A stretch of 64,000 nucleotides of DNA, taken from NCBI GenBank assembly GCA_030248135.1, contig JASANC010002284.1, forward strand, positions 1-64,000, given 5' to 3'. The DNA is from Theristus sp. LFF4_11. Lineage: Eukaryota; Nematoda; Chromadorea; Monhysterida; Xyalidae. The position numbers and the translations under genes are program-made. The notes below the pieces were generated by a model that was not told the DNA's origin, searched no databases, and saw only the letters and a program-made list of their open reading frames with translations. Below are positions 1-10,801 of this stretch, piece by piece (the stretch's first letter is position 1; each line of letters opens with the position of its first letter).

Positions 1-524
1 GTCAGCAGTCGATTTTGGACCGTTTTACCGACTGATTTTAGATTTTAACAACTTCTGCGATGAAGTTTTTGAGCGTCCCAAACCTTGGCTTACCATTTCC
101 GATGCAGATATGGTGACAATTCGCCTCGCAATCTGAATTGTGAGCGTCTGAGCTGCTCCGTTTGCAAGCACTACGTTGCCTCGTTGCTGTATCGTGTCCC
201 GCCGTCGCGACACAGCATCAGAATTGGATCGAATTTCAAGCCGGTATGTGTATTTTCACTTGGGCTGGGACAGTTAGTGACGTTATGCGAGTTCAAAACA
301 CAAGAAGAGGTATGGTAACGGTTTGGAAAAAGGGGTAAATGAGGTGTCACTTTAAAACAAAATCTGGAAAAGTTCCGCCATACGGGAGTCATTCGGGAGG
401 CGGTTGCACATCAAATGTGGTTCTTCGAACTCTCTTGGTTAATTCAACACAACTTTGATATTTTTGAAATTTGAAAAAAAAATAAAAAAAAACAAAAATG
501 ACGATTTTTGTTTTCAACAACCCT
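1..524 (+). mobile_element. hAT-like element copy A (5' end outside window)
   Basis: Starts inside the family's conserved body (GTCAGCAGTCGATTTTGGAC) and ends at the terminal sequence AACAACCCT. It aligns with 1794-3526 and 6999-9493. No transposase frame is seen, so it is non-autonomous. A change near 130-150 (GCAATCTGAATTG) separates it from copies B and D. Confidence 0.75.
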
Positions 525-539
525 AGTACCCAGTAGCGA

Positions 540-1480
540 AAGTTAGGGGGGGGGGGGGGGGCCCACCCCCCCCCCCCTCAGCCGAAAATCCTGCCCGTGC
601 ACGGGCAGATACCCGTGTACCCCCCTCCCATAGGTGTTCTAAGGGGGGGGGCCGGGGGGGGGGGGGGGGGGGCCGGCCCCCCCAAAAAATTGTCGAATCT
701 ATCTCTATCAGACAGGTTTTTTCGGCTCCGCTATTATCTATCTAAAAAAAATTTTCAGCCAGCTATCTATCTAAAAAATTTTAATCTTCGAAGACATAAA
801 ATGAGTCACTTTTTGACCAAAATTGACCATTTTTGCTCGTAATTCTTGAAAATTTTGCTAATTTTAGATAAAATACGCATTTATACTTGATTTTTAGTGT
901 ATTTTTAGCATTATTTTGCTGTTTTTATAGCTTTTTAGCGTTTTAGCTATCTCTCTAACAAATTTCTAAAAATTTTCAATTCCCCAAAGTCACATGGCCC
1001 CGCCCCCAAAATTTTTAGCCTATCTATCTATCTAGAAAATTTGCTCCAGCTATCTATATCCCCCCCCCCCCCCCCCTCCGCCATAAAACACGGGATCGCA
1101 CCCCCCCCCCCCTCACGGTGATCAATCTCATCTCAATTTTTTCCAAAAATACCGTAATTTTTGCATTTTTTCCTGACGTTTGTGTCTGTCCCTGCATAGA
1201 TTTTGTTGTTTCTGACCAAACAAGCAGCTTGTTTGCACAAAATATTCTGTATTTTACAAGAATTTCTGTGTTTTTCTAAGGCAAAAATTTGGTATTACCC
1301 GTGCGATCCCGCCCCCCCCCCCCCTCACAGAATTTTTCTGCCCGTGCACCCCCCCCCCCCCCGGAAAATTTGCTGCCCGTGCACCCCCCCCCTCACCGAG
1401 AAGGCACCTGACCCCCCTCTAAAATTAGGCAAACACCCCCCCCCTCACCCGAGGTCCCGCTTTCGCTACTGCTAGTACCA
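540..1480. repeat. Repetitive block rich in G/C homopolymers and (CTAT)n
   Basis: Runs of 10-20 G or C (546-570, 640-680, 1060-1110, 1315-1345, 1385-1450) alternate with CTATCTATCT tracts and AT-rich filler. The part from 640 to 1060 reappears inverted at 3555-3657 and 6049-6400, so it is a dispersed repeat. The repeated CCCGTGCACCCCC units at 1340-1400 form a small tandem array. No credible coding frame; the Pro-rich frame here is only translated C runs. Run lengths may carry assembly errors. Confidence 0.7.
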
Positions 1481-1513
1481 ACCTACCAAACTCCGGCGGA
1501 AACGGGCAATACT

Positions 1514-3526
1514 TAGGGTTGTTAAACAAAAATCAAATTTTTTTTTAAAAGTGATTAAAAAACAAAAATGCCGATTTTTTTTAAATTCGAAAAAAAGTTT
1601 CTATTATGCTTTAAAAACCTCAAATTTAGCAATTTTTTTCGAAAGTTCAACAAAAATTTTTTTATTTATTTTTTTATTTATTTTAATTATACGCGCGCCG
1701 GTTCCGGAAACCCGAAAATACCAAACTCCGACGGAGACGGGCAATACTGCCCCGAGCCCAATTTTCTTTGATATTACCTCGTAAAACCGTCAGCAGTCGA
1801 TTTTGGACCGTTTTACCGACTGAATTTAGGCTTCGACAACATCTGCCCTGCGATGAAGTTTTTGAGCGTCCCCCCGGCCCCCAGAGCTTGGCCTTCCATT
1901 TCCGATGCAGATAAGGTGACGATTCGCCTCGCAGAGCGTCCGATTGTGCTCGCTGCTCCGTTTGCAAGTGCTACGGCTACCGGCTACGTTGTCTGGTTGC
2001 TTCTCCGTGTCGTGTCGTCGCGACATCATCAGAAGAATTGATCGAATTTCAAGGCGGTATGTTTGTCTTCACTTTAGCATTAGCTTAGCTGGGGACAGGG
2101 GACAATTGGTGACGTTTTGGAGGTCAAAACATAAGAAGAGGCATGGTGACGGTTTGGAAAAGGGGTAATTGAGGTCACCAAAACAAAATCTGCAAATTTC
2201 CGCCATACGGGAGTAGGGGTGGTAAAAAACGGTTTTTTTCAAATCCATGTATATAAAACGGTTTTTTATACCGCGTCCGGTTCTTTATACTCGGTTTTTT
2301 TACCGACCCAGTATTTGAAGAATCTTGTGATTGCGACAATTTCTGGTACTCTGATTTTACGCAAACCGCTGAATAATGAGTAAAAGACCACAATTCTAGC
2401 CAGAAACTGTATGTGTTTCAATGGAAACGTATTCCAATCTTGATTTTATTTGAATCGGTGGCGCTTAGAGAGAATGCAGCATCAGAAAAATTATCAGATG
2501 CAAGTTTAAAACAAAAAAACTAACGCAAGACAGATTGATATTTGAAACAGCAAGGAATGTGATACATGCAAATCAATTGAACTGACACGATCGAGAGATA
2601 TGTAACTGCACAACAATTTCACTGCGTTTATAAATAAAAGATCACCGAAAGACAAAAAGAATCACGAACCCGCACAGACGAAAGAAGTGAACCAAGAACA
2701 AAATTGAAAGAGCAAAAAATCAGATGGAGATTCGGGTCACTATCACCAGTACAACAGCACGACGACATCACCAACAGAACTTTGAGCAATTTCCGAGTTC
2801 AAAGACACAAAATTTCAGGAAATTTGACTGAATAAATATAGCCATTCACCCGATTTTTGTCTATTCATCATCATCATCATGAGTATCATCAATGCAGCCG
2901 TCACCATCATCATCAGTGAAGTCGTCATCAGAGCTGTCCACACAATTTGCCGATGCAAGCGCAGCAATGTTCTCAGTGGCAGCAGCTGACGCTGCCGACG
3001 GGGACTGCGCATCCGTGCTGTCGCAGTTTGACAGCAACGATTCCGTGCTGTTGCCAGCAACACTTGACACGGGTCTCAGGGTGCTTTATTTATACCAAGA
3101 GCGTGAATTGTGTTCTCCGGAACATCAAGTTATGAAGTGGCGAAAAAAAAAATTGAAATGGATATGCGGAATACAGTGCATTTTGAGTGATTTCAAAAAT
3201 TGAAATTTGGGTCCTTCGGCGGTATAAAAAACCGGAAAAAAACCAAAATTTACGCGGTAAAATATCGGTAATTTATTTTGGCCATTTTTTGGCGCTGGTA
3301 TAAAAAACCGTTTTTTATACCGTTTTTTATACCAAAAAAAAACCGTTTTTTATACCGACCCACCCCTATACGGGAGTCATTCGGGAGGCGCTTGCATATC
3401 ATATGTGGTTCTTCGGACTCCCTGATTGATTTAGCACAACTTTGATTTTTGAAATTTTTTTTTTTTAATTTTTCTTTTAAAAAACAAGACAAAAATGACG
3501 ATTTCTGTTTTTTTTTAACAACCCTA
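1514..3526 (+). mobile_element. hAT-like element copy B with 8-bp TSD, itself interrupted
   Basis: Terminal inverted repeats TAGGGTTGTTAAAC and AACAACCCTA. The flanking direct repeat GCAATACT (1506-1513 and 3527-3534) is a perfect 8-bp target duplication, as for hAT. The body from 1790 matches copies A and D. A second hAT-like element occupies 2214-3368. No intact transposase is visible. Confidence 0.85.
2214..3368. mobile_element. Non-autonomous hAT-like element nested in copy B
   Basis: Ends TAGGGGTGG and CCACCCCTA are inverted repeats. The host octamer TACGGGAG is duplicated at 2206-2213 and 3369-3376, and removing the insert restores the family sequence CATACGGGAGTCATTC. Subterminal repeats of CGGTTTTTTATACC flank both ends. 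A minus-strand frame (2861-3070) encodes an Asp/Ser-rich peptide from a CATCAT tract, too weak to call transposase. Confidence 0.88.
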
Positions 3527-3554
3527 GCAATACTGCCCCGACATAGTTGTTCCA

Positions 3555-3657
3555 GAGCCGAGGGGTTGGGGGGGGGGCGATATAGATAGCTGGAGCAAAT
3601 TTTCCAGAATAGATAGATAGCTGGAAATTTTTGGGGGGGGCCGCGGGGGGGGGGGGG
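3555..3657 (-). repeat. Left part of an inverted G/C-run repeat split by an insertion
   Basis: Reverse-complement match to 990-1070, including GATAGATAGCTGG and long G runs. It breaks after CATGTGACTT and resumes at 6039, so this block and 6049-6405 were one copy before the insertion at 3668-6038. Confidence 0.7.
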
Positions 3658-3667
3658 CATGTGACTT

Positions 3668-6038
3668 CGTAATGCTTCTTTATTCAAAACGCACGCGCAC
3701 GGGCATCGGCATGGCACCTGCACTTTCCAATGAGCATGCAGCACACGCACAGCACACACTCTTTTGCACGCGCATCGTCTCTGTGCAATTAAAACATGTC
3801 ACAAACGTCCCAAACAATTACGTTTCAAAACCAGGAGCTCTGAAGACTGATGCAAAGACTAGGACTGCGTAGAAAAATTTTTGGTTGCCTCTTAAAAGGG
3901 CGAAAACGATCCGTCGTCGTCACGCTCATTTGGCGAAACGCACTTTTCCCCGGGGAAAAATTAACGAACGAACGTAACCCTTTGGGTGTTGAAAAGAAAC
4001 AGAAAGCAAACCACACAGCGACAGCGATACAGAAGACTCAACCGAGGATTGATTGATTGATAACAGAGGACCACTTTTGGAATCAAATTCAACGCTCAGA
4101 TTCTTTATTTACCCATTCGCCGTTGCAATTGGTTGAGGTTGTCGTTACGATCAAGACAAATCAGATTAAAAAAAACTTTCTTCACAAGATTTTTTTCAAA
4201 TTTCAAGAACAGAAAAACAGACACCAACAAACACCACCAGCACATCGCATTAACGCTGAACAGCCTTTATTTATAGAAAAAATGCTTTGTGACAATACTT
4301 TCACGAGAAAACGGCTTCATTATCACAAAAAAGTAGTTCATCACTTCAGCCACAATCTTCAAACACAAGACATTTGGACACGCATCGCAAATAGGAAAGA
4401 TGATGGAACTTGAACAATGAACTGAGTGGCACATCAATGTTTGAACAAAACAACACAATCCCTTCACATTACAAACCTTGTGGATCAGTTTCCCGATTTA
4501 CACGAAAATGGGGAAAATAAAATTATTGTCGTTTCTTTTAATTAAGTGACTCAATGTGTTTGCAGACGTCGAAAGGATATCAGTCACATGCTTATTGCGA
4601 ATATTCAAAATGGCACCAGTGACACTGTGCAGTATCTTCGGGACACGGATTAGTTCACATTTTGAATTGCTGCATCAAGCATGAAACTGCTTACCTCTCT
4701 GAGCGCGCATTGAGACACAAAACCAAAAGCAAAGATAACACATATTCTTGTCACAACTGGTGGTTTGAGAACTCGACACAAATATGAAGCAACAGATAAT
4801 TGAGATCATTGTTGACCGTGTTGATTGTTTTTTAAATCAGAACTGTGGTCAATATTTAAGTATCAGGTTTCTGAGAACTCGCCAATAGTTAAATCTAACC
4901 AAATAAAGTTAAGCCATGACAAATTCTGGTTGAAAAATGAAGAGGTAAACATTGATTTCAATTGAGCCATGTCAGATCAAACAACAGTCCACAGACGCTC
5001 ATTTCAACGGCCTCTGCCCGCGGTCGTCTTTGACGCTTCTGAAAAAAGCAGCGAATCAACTTAACAAAACAACAGGGGTTTGAAACGAAATAAACGAAAA
5101 CGAAAAAAACGAAAAAAACGAAAACGTAAAATCTTCACTGTCCGTTGTCCGTTGGCAGCAGCGTCCAGAGATGCCAAAATGAAGACTGCGGAGCGGATTT
5201 CATTCACCATTTCATCAATAGCATTCAGTACATCAGCCATTCCAGTCCAAGTTCTGTGTGGAATGTGGATAGATTACGGAAACCCTGAAGTAAAAAAATT
5301 GGTGGGGGAGGCATGGTAGACACTGTCTGCTCCGTATTCAGATCTACTCATTCTCAGATTTTTTTGACTTGAGACAAGACAGAGACAAGCCATGTCACCT
5401 TCGTGGCCTGGTGGTAGCGCGTTAGACTACTGAGACTATTGTCTGTGCGTTCGGGGGATCGAGTCCCGACGATAAGTGTGTAGACACTTAAACGCCACCA
5501 CCAGAACGCTGAGGCTCGCTCGGACGGCGGACGGTTATTGAATTTTTGAAGAAGTCCAGAATTCAACTCAGCAAAAAAACAGGTATGGAACACAACACAA
5601 CACATGAAAACAAACACTATCCGTCAGGAGCGATTGTCCATGAGAATGAACATTGAGCCATTCAGTTCAGAGAGGCGTTTCGTTATTGTTGTTGTTGTAG
5701 CTTGCGCAAGACGAGAGCGACCAGCGACATCCCTTCTTCCCTCCTCACATATCAACACGTCGACGTCAGCCAGCAGCATCGACAGTCGACACAGAAAAGC
5801 CACTTTTCAGTTTTCACGAACTTCAAATCTAACCTGATCAAAAAACCGTTTCACTGTTTTTTTGTTTTTAATCAAATCTGAGGAAGCAAAAACATTCAAC
5901 ACCATCGCCGTCGGCATCAGTTTCTTGTTATCACTCTGCCACATACATACATTTGCAAATTAAGAATAATAATTTATTTTTTCAATTTAATTTTTAAAGC
6001 GCGTTTTATTTTACGCTTTTTGAATAAAGTAGGCAAAC
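3668..6038. mobile_element. 2.4-kb insertion in the G/C-run repeat
   Basis: The host sequence CATGTGACTT is present at both edges (3658-3667 and 6039-6048), consistent with a 10-bp target duplication. Weak inverted ends share CTTTATTCAAAA (3677 onward; reverse complement near 6030). The inside has no convincing gene: AT-rich sequence, a (CGAAAA)n tract at 5085-5130 and a tRNA-like SINE head at 5397-5480. The superfamily is undetermined. Confidence 0.55.
5397..5480 (+). repeat. tRNA-derived SINE head
   Basis: Contains a box-A-like TGGCCTGGTGGTAGCGCG and a box-B-like GGGATCGAGTCCC. It is about 85% like the heads of the SINEs at 36352 and 43246. The 3' body diverges after GTAGACACTT and no CAA tail follows. 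The TCGT/ACGA ends could pair, but the SINE homology makes a functional tRNA gene unlikely. Confidence 0.7.
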
Positions 6039-6048
6039 CATGTGACTT

Positions 6049-6405
6049 TGGGGGGGGGCCGGTCAAAATTTTGAAATTTGATAGATAGACAGCTAAAACG
6101 CTAAAAAAGCTATAAAACAGCAAAATAATGCTAAAAATACACTAAAAATCAAGTATAAACGCGTATTTTACCTAAAATTAGCGAAATTTTCATGAATTAC
6201 GAGCAAAAATTGTCAATTTTGGTCAAAAATGGACTTATTTCATGTCTTCGAAGACAAAAATTTTTAGATAGATAGCTGGCTGAGAAATTTTTTTAGATAG
6301 ATAATAGCTGAGCGGAAAAAACTTGGCTGATAGAGATAGATTCGAAATTTTTTTGGGGGGGGGGGCCCCCCCAGGCCCCCCCCCCCCCCCTAGAACAACT
6401 ATGTG
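6049..6405 (-). repeat. Right part of the split G/C-run repeat
   Basis: Reverse complement of about 640-1010, including GATAGATAGCTGGCTGA and the run of G then C at 6353-6392. Same family as 540-1480. Confidence 0.7.
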
Positions 6406-6430
6406 CCCCGAGCCCAATTTACCCTCGGCT

Positions 6431-6816
6431 CTGGAAGGAGTAGGCCACTAGTAGTTATTAGTCACTTTAATTTCTCCATTATGTGTTTTGTCCGCAGCGG
6501 GGTTCGAACTTTCCACCTACAGATTGCGAAGCGAATCGTCACCTTATCTGCATCGGAAATGTAAGCCAAGCTTTGGGACGCTCAAAAACTTCATCGCAGA
6601 CGTTGTCGAAGCTTATAATCAGTCGGTAAAACGGTTCAAAATTGACTGCTGACGGTTTTACGAGGTAATATCAAAGAAAATTTCTGTTGAACTTTCGAAA
6701 AATTGTGCCAAAATTGAGGTTTTCAGAGCATATTAGAGGAATTTTTTTTAATTTTTTTTAAATCGGAATTTTTGTTTTTAATGACTAAAAAATTCGATTT
6801 TTGTTTACCAACCCTA
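6431..6816 (-). mobile_element. hAT-like family copy C (inverted, partial) with tRNA-like module
   Basis: In reverse orientation it carries the family's conserved block (GATGCAGATAAGGTGACGAT) and ends at the family terminus (ACCAACCCTA). The other end diverges. Next to the shared block its minus strand contains AAAGTTCGAACCCCGC, a good Pol III box B, so a tRNA-derived piece is fused to or part of this family. Copies B and D have different sequence there. Confidence 0.6.
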
Positions 6817-7074
6817 TTTGGGGGGTGTTTGTAGGGTTGTTAAACAAAAATGAAAATTTTTTTTGAAAAAAAGTGATTAAAAAAACACAAAAATGCCGAT
6901 TTAAAAAAAAAAATTCGAAAAATTTTCCTCTAATATGCTCTGAAAACCTCAATTTTGGCACAATTTTTCGAAAGTTCAACAAAAATTTTCTTTGATTATA
7001 CCTCGTAAAACCTTTAGCAGTCGATTTTGGGCCGTTTTACCGACTGATTTTAGGCTTCGACAACATCTGCGATG

Positions 7075-9011
7075 TTGTTGTTGTTGTTTGTTGCCGTGCT
7101 GCTGCTGATTATTGTTCCGTCGGCAGACGCAGTGCCTTCGCGACCTGTGCCGGCTGGTCCCACAGGTCTCGTGCGACGACGTCGAGCGCTCGAACAGGAC
7201 ACGTGAAGATGTGGCGAACGTCTTCGTCAGCGTCGTTGCAGAGTGGGCATCGCGCTGGACATCGGTTGTCTATCTTGTGCTGGTATGACGCCAACATCGA
7301 ACAGTAGCCCGACCGCAGTTGTGCCAATCGACGCCTCGTGTAGCGTGGCAGTTGGCGCTCAGTCAATGAGATGGGTGGCGCTGGCGCGTTGAGCACAGGG
7401 TTCGCCGGACACCGTGCAATGACGTCCGCGACAGACACGCTGTGGACAAAGTTCAGGAGCTGTTGGCGCGTCGAGTGCTGGACGTTGATCGCCTGGGCGG
7501 CCTCGTGATCGAACCTTGACGCCAGCGTGTGTTTCATGGCTCTGTGTCGCGTGGAGACGGACGCCTCGCGATGATACGGATGTGCGTCATCGTAGCGCGC
7601 GCTCGCGAGATATTGTACGCAGAGCATGCGGAGGTGTTCCTCCACCGGCAGCTCGGCGCACTCCGTATGCAGGTGATGGACAGGCGCGGCAGTGTGGCAA
7701 CCCGTGGCGACGCGGAGCGCTGCATTCTGCACCCGCTGCAGTTTTTCAATGTTCGTGGCGGCTGCGTTGGGCGCCCAGACCGGGGCAGCGTAGTTGATGA
7801 CGCTCTTGACTGTCGCGCGGTGCACCGTCAGCAGTGTCTCTTTTGTGGCGCCCCAGCTAGTGCCGCTGAGCGCCTTGAGTGTGCGGACTCGTCTGGATGC
7901 CTTGGACGCGGTAGCATTGCAGTGTTGCATGAATGACAGTTTTGGATCGAATGTGACGCCGAGAATCTTCGGTGTCAGTTCTGTCGGCAGTTTGGCGTTG
8001 GCGATGCGCACGTTGGGGTCGGCCTTGTGCTCTCGGTTGTCGGGCGTGAATAGCGACGCCGTCGTTTTGTTGACGTTGACTGTCAGGCGTTTACGTTCGA
8101 AGAACGCGCAGAGTTTATTCAGGTATTCAGTCAGCACCGCAGCTGCCTCCGTGTATCGGGGGCTGCTGGCCGTTAGCGTGAAGTCGTCGGCGTAGGAGAC
8201 GACGTTGACCTCTTGTGGCGGCTCAGGAATGTCTGCGACGTACACGTTGAACAGAAGCGGCGATAGCACCGAGCCTTGCGGCACGCCCATTTTTATGTGG
8301 CGGTGTGGTGACGTTGCTCCTCTGAATGTGCAGCACGCTTCTCGACCTCGTAAGTACGCCGATAGCCATCGTAGTAGGGTGCCGGGTAGATCAGTCGTCG
8401 AGAGTTGCTTGAGCAGGAGTCGGTGGTCCACCGTGTCGAAGGCCCTCGACAGGTCTACGCAGACAAGCGCCGTGCGGTCCGCAGGTTTCGGTCTGTTGAA
8501 GCCGGTCGCCACCGATGTCGACACCTTGAGGAGAGCTGAGATTGTGGATCGTCCTTTGCGGAAGCCGTGCTGGTGCTGTCGTAGCTGCGGCAGCAGGTAC
8601 TGTGACAGCGGGTCCAGCAACAAGCGTTCCAACAGTTTGGCGACGGGCGAAAGCAGTGACACCGGGCGGTAGCTGTTGCTCAGTTCTGGCGGTTTTCCTG
8701 GCTTCAGGAGCGGAATCACATTGGCTCGCTTCCAGATCGCCGGAATTTTGCATTCATTTATTGACCACGCGAACATGTTGGCCAGCCATCGATGCGCCGT
8801 TGGACCCAGGTGTTTCAAATGGCGATTGCAGATGCCGTCAGGACCTTGCGCCGTGCTGTTGGAAATAGATTGGCACTTCTTCGCGACCACATCTGTTCCG
8901 AAGAACAAACGGATGTCGCGCTGTCGACGTTTAATTGCTCGGACGACAACTCGCGTGCGTCTGTCGCTGCCGCTGCCCGCAGGGATGAATTGACGGTTGA
9001 ATGCCGTCACT
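7075..9011 (-). mobile_element. 5'-truncated non-LTR retrotransposon (LINE) insertion
   Basis: Bounded by a 10-bp target duplication ATCTGCGATG (7065-7074 and 9012-9021) inside hAT-like copy D. Read on the minus strand it ends 3' with GGCAACAAACAACAACAACA instead of poly(A). It is truncated in front of the reverse transcriptase domain, so no endonuclease is present. Uninterrupted coding and perfect duplications point to a recent insertion. Confidence 0.92.
7109..9011 (-). CDS. Reverse transcriptase ORF of the LINE (partial, N-terminally truncated)
   Basis: About 634 codons open to a stop at 7109. Reverse transcriptase blocks in order: AQGPDGICNRHLKHL; YRPVSLLSPVAKLLERLL; HGFRKGRSTISALL; VCVDLSRAFDTVDH (first catalytic Asp); MGVPQGSVLSPLLFNVYV; VVSYADDFTLTAS (catalytic YADD box); KILGVTFDPKLSFMQH. 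The C-terminal CPLCNDADEDVRHIFTCP is the Cys/His motif usual in Jockey/CR1/I-type LINEs. The frame runs upstream to a Met at 9040, but those first residues come from the host element's antisense strand. The endonuclease domain is absent, so this copy could not move by itself although the polymerase motifs are intact. The GC-rich codon use contrasts with the AT-rich surroundings. Confidence 0.93.
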
Positions 9012-9570
9012 ATCTGCGATGAAGTTTTTGAGCGTCCCAAAGCTTAGCCTACCATTTCCGATGCAGATAAGGTGACGATTCGCCTCGCAGAGCGTCCGAT
9101 TGTGCTCGCTGCTCCGTTTGCAAGCGCTACGTTGTCTGGTTGCTGCTTCGTGTCGTGTCGTCGCGACACCATCAGAAGAATTGATCGAATTTCAAGGCGG
9201 TATGTTTGTCTTCACTTCAGCATTAGCTTAGCTGGGGACAATTAGTGACGTTTTGGAGGCCAAAACACAAGAAGAGGCATGGTGACGGTTTGGAAAAGGG
9301 GTAATTGAGGTCACCAAAACAAAATCTGCAAAGTTCCGCCATACGGGAGTCATTCGGGAGGCGCTTGCATATCATATGTGGTTCTTCGGACTCCCTGATT
9401 GATTTAGCACAACTTTGATTTTTAAAATTTTTTTTTAAAAAAAAATTAAAAAAAAAACAAAAATGACGATTTTTGTTTTTTTTAACAACCCTAGGTGTTT
9501 GTCCAGGAAGGGGGTTAAATACTGAAATACCAAAGATAACGGGGCGGGGGTGGGAGTGTGCACGTGCACC

Positions 9571-10634
9571 TAGGGTTAGGGGAAAAAAAAAAATCCGGAT
9601 TTTTTTTTTAAATTAAAAAAAAAATTTTTTTTTTAAAAAAAAAATTTTTTTTTTACAAGTTAGGTTCGTTCGAAGCGTCTCGTCGAGCTGAGTTCATCTA
9701 GACTATTTTCAGAACGATCCGGGAAACTATAAGAGCGAAAATCGTGTTTTATTGAAATTATGTCCATTTCATAGAGGGAAAGTTGCATTTTCAACAGTAA
9801 AACAGGGCAATTTTTCACGTGTACTTGAATATTGAACCGTTCTTAGTGGTTCCTCTTTAGAAAATTACCAAAATTTGACTGTGTTCAAAAATTCCTGTTT
9901 GCTGTAGCTAAGTCGGCAACCCCTGTCGACCCGGTCGCCCCCCCCCCCCAAGACACTTACTTTCAGGTTCAACCAGCTATGCTATCTGCCACATGGCGAG
10001 AGCCCACTCTTCAAATCATCGTATCGAAAACACGTACCATGATTTCGCGATCACGTTGCGGGCAACTGACAGACGCAAGTTTAACACGTTAGTTCAGCTC
10101 AGCACGCAAGTTTTAACATGTGGCCATGTTATCGGGTATCTGAAAAACGGTCGTGTGATGTGGTATTAACCAACATCTCCGCTCAAATTGTTTAACAATA
10201 TATCGCACAACTCCATTGTAGACCTATAACATACGCCAATCAACAAGATATCATGTTCATCTCATGGCCTACCGACTGAAAAACATGTTCTAAGTTGCAA
10301 GAAAACGATTTCTGAAACGATATTTCAATTCAGTTAAGTCATTTCAACGCTAAAAATTGACTCTAGAAGTCATCCAAATCGAAAAACATGGAGTACGTCG
10401 GTCAAAATGACCAAATAATGACATTTACCTAAGCACACAAAGAAGTTGGGAAGAAAATTTGGTTTGAACTTTCAAAAAATTATGCCATAAATCGAATTTT
10501 CAGAGCAAAGTAGAAGAAAAAATTTTCAAATTTTTTTTTTTAAGTTTGAAAAAAAAATCCAAATTTTTTTTTTTTAAAAAAAAACGAAAAAAAAAATAAA
10601 AAAAAAATTTTTTTTTTCAAAGCCCCTAACCCTA
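9571..10634. mobile_element. hAT-like non-autonomous element, copy 1
   Basis: Ends TAGGGTTAGGGG and CCCCTAACCCTA, exact inverted repeats. Target duplication CGTGCACC at 9563-9570 and 10635-10642. Interior homopolymeric A/T arms surround a 1-kb unique core that is nearly identical to 16581-17616. No transposase frame. Confidence 0.88.
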
Positions 10635-10801
10635 CGTGCACCTCTTGCCCCGAAGTTGCGGCACCGTTCTCCTTTGGGTACCCCCTTGCCAAAATATTCC
10701 CATAATTACAAACTTGTTCAAAAAATCACTAATTTTGTTTAAATCACGAATTTCTCTGCGCAGATTGCACACTTCATCACCCAAAAAAAAAATCCGCACA
10801 A

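Larger units (their letters stand above)
6832..9493 (+). mobile_element. hAT-like element copy D with perfect 8-bp TSD, carrying a LINE
   Basis: Ends TAGGGTTGTTAAAC and AACAACCCTA; target duplication GGTGTTTG at 6824-6831 and 9494-9501. The body matches copy B. A LINE fragment fills 7075-9011. Without it the element would be about 725 bp, a typical MITE size. Confidence 0.88.

Noticed and set aside
1203..1475. Pro-rich plus-strand frame
   Set aside because: Encoded by C homopolymers in a dispersed repeat.
2815..3070. Asp/Ser-rich minus-strand protein
   Set aside because: Derived from CATCAT simple sequence inside a non-autonomous element; no transposase motif.
5397..5480. Functional tRNA gene
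   Set aside because: Box A and B are present, but the sequence is a SINE head shared with 36352 and 43246 and lacks a proper cloverleaf with a clear anticodon arm.
7516..8993. Several plus-strand frames of 76-155 codons
   Set aside because: They lie opposite the LINE reverse transcriptase frame, whose motifs are unmistakable; the GC-rich antisense stays open by composition.
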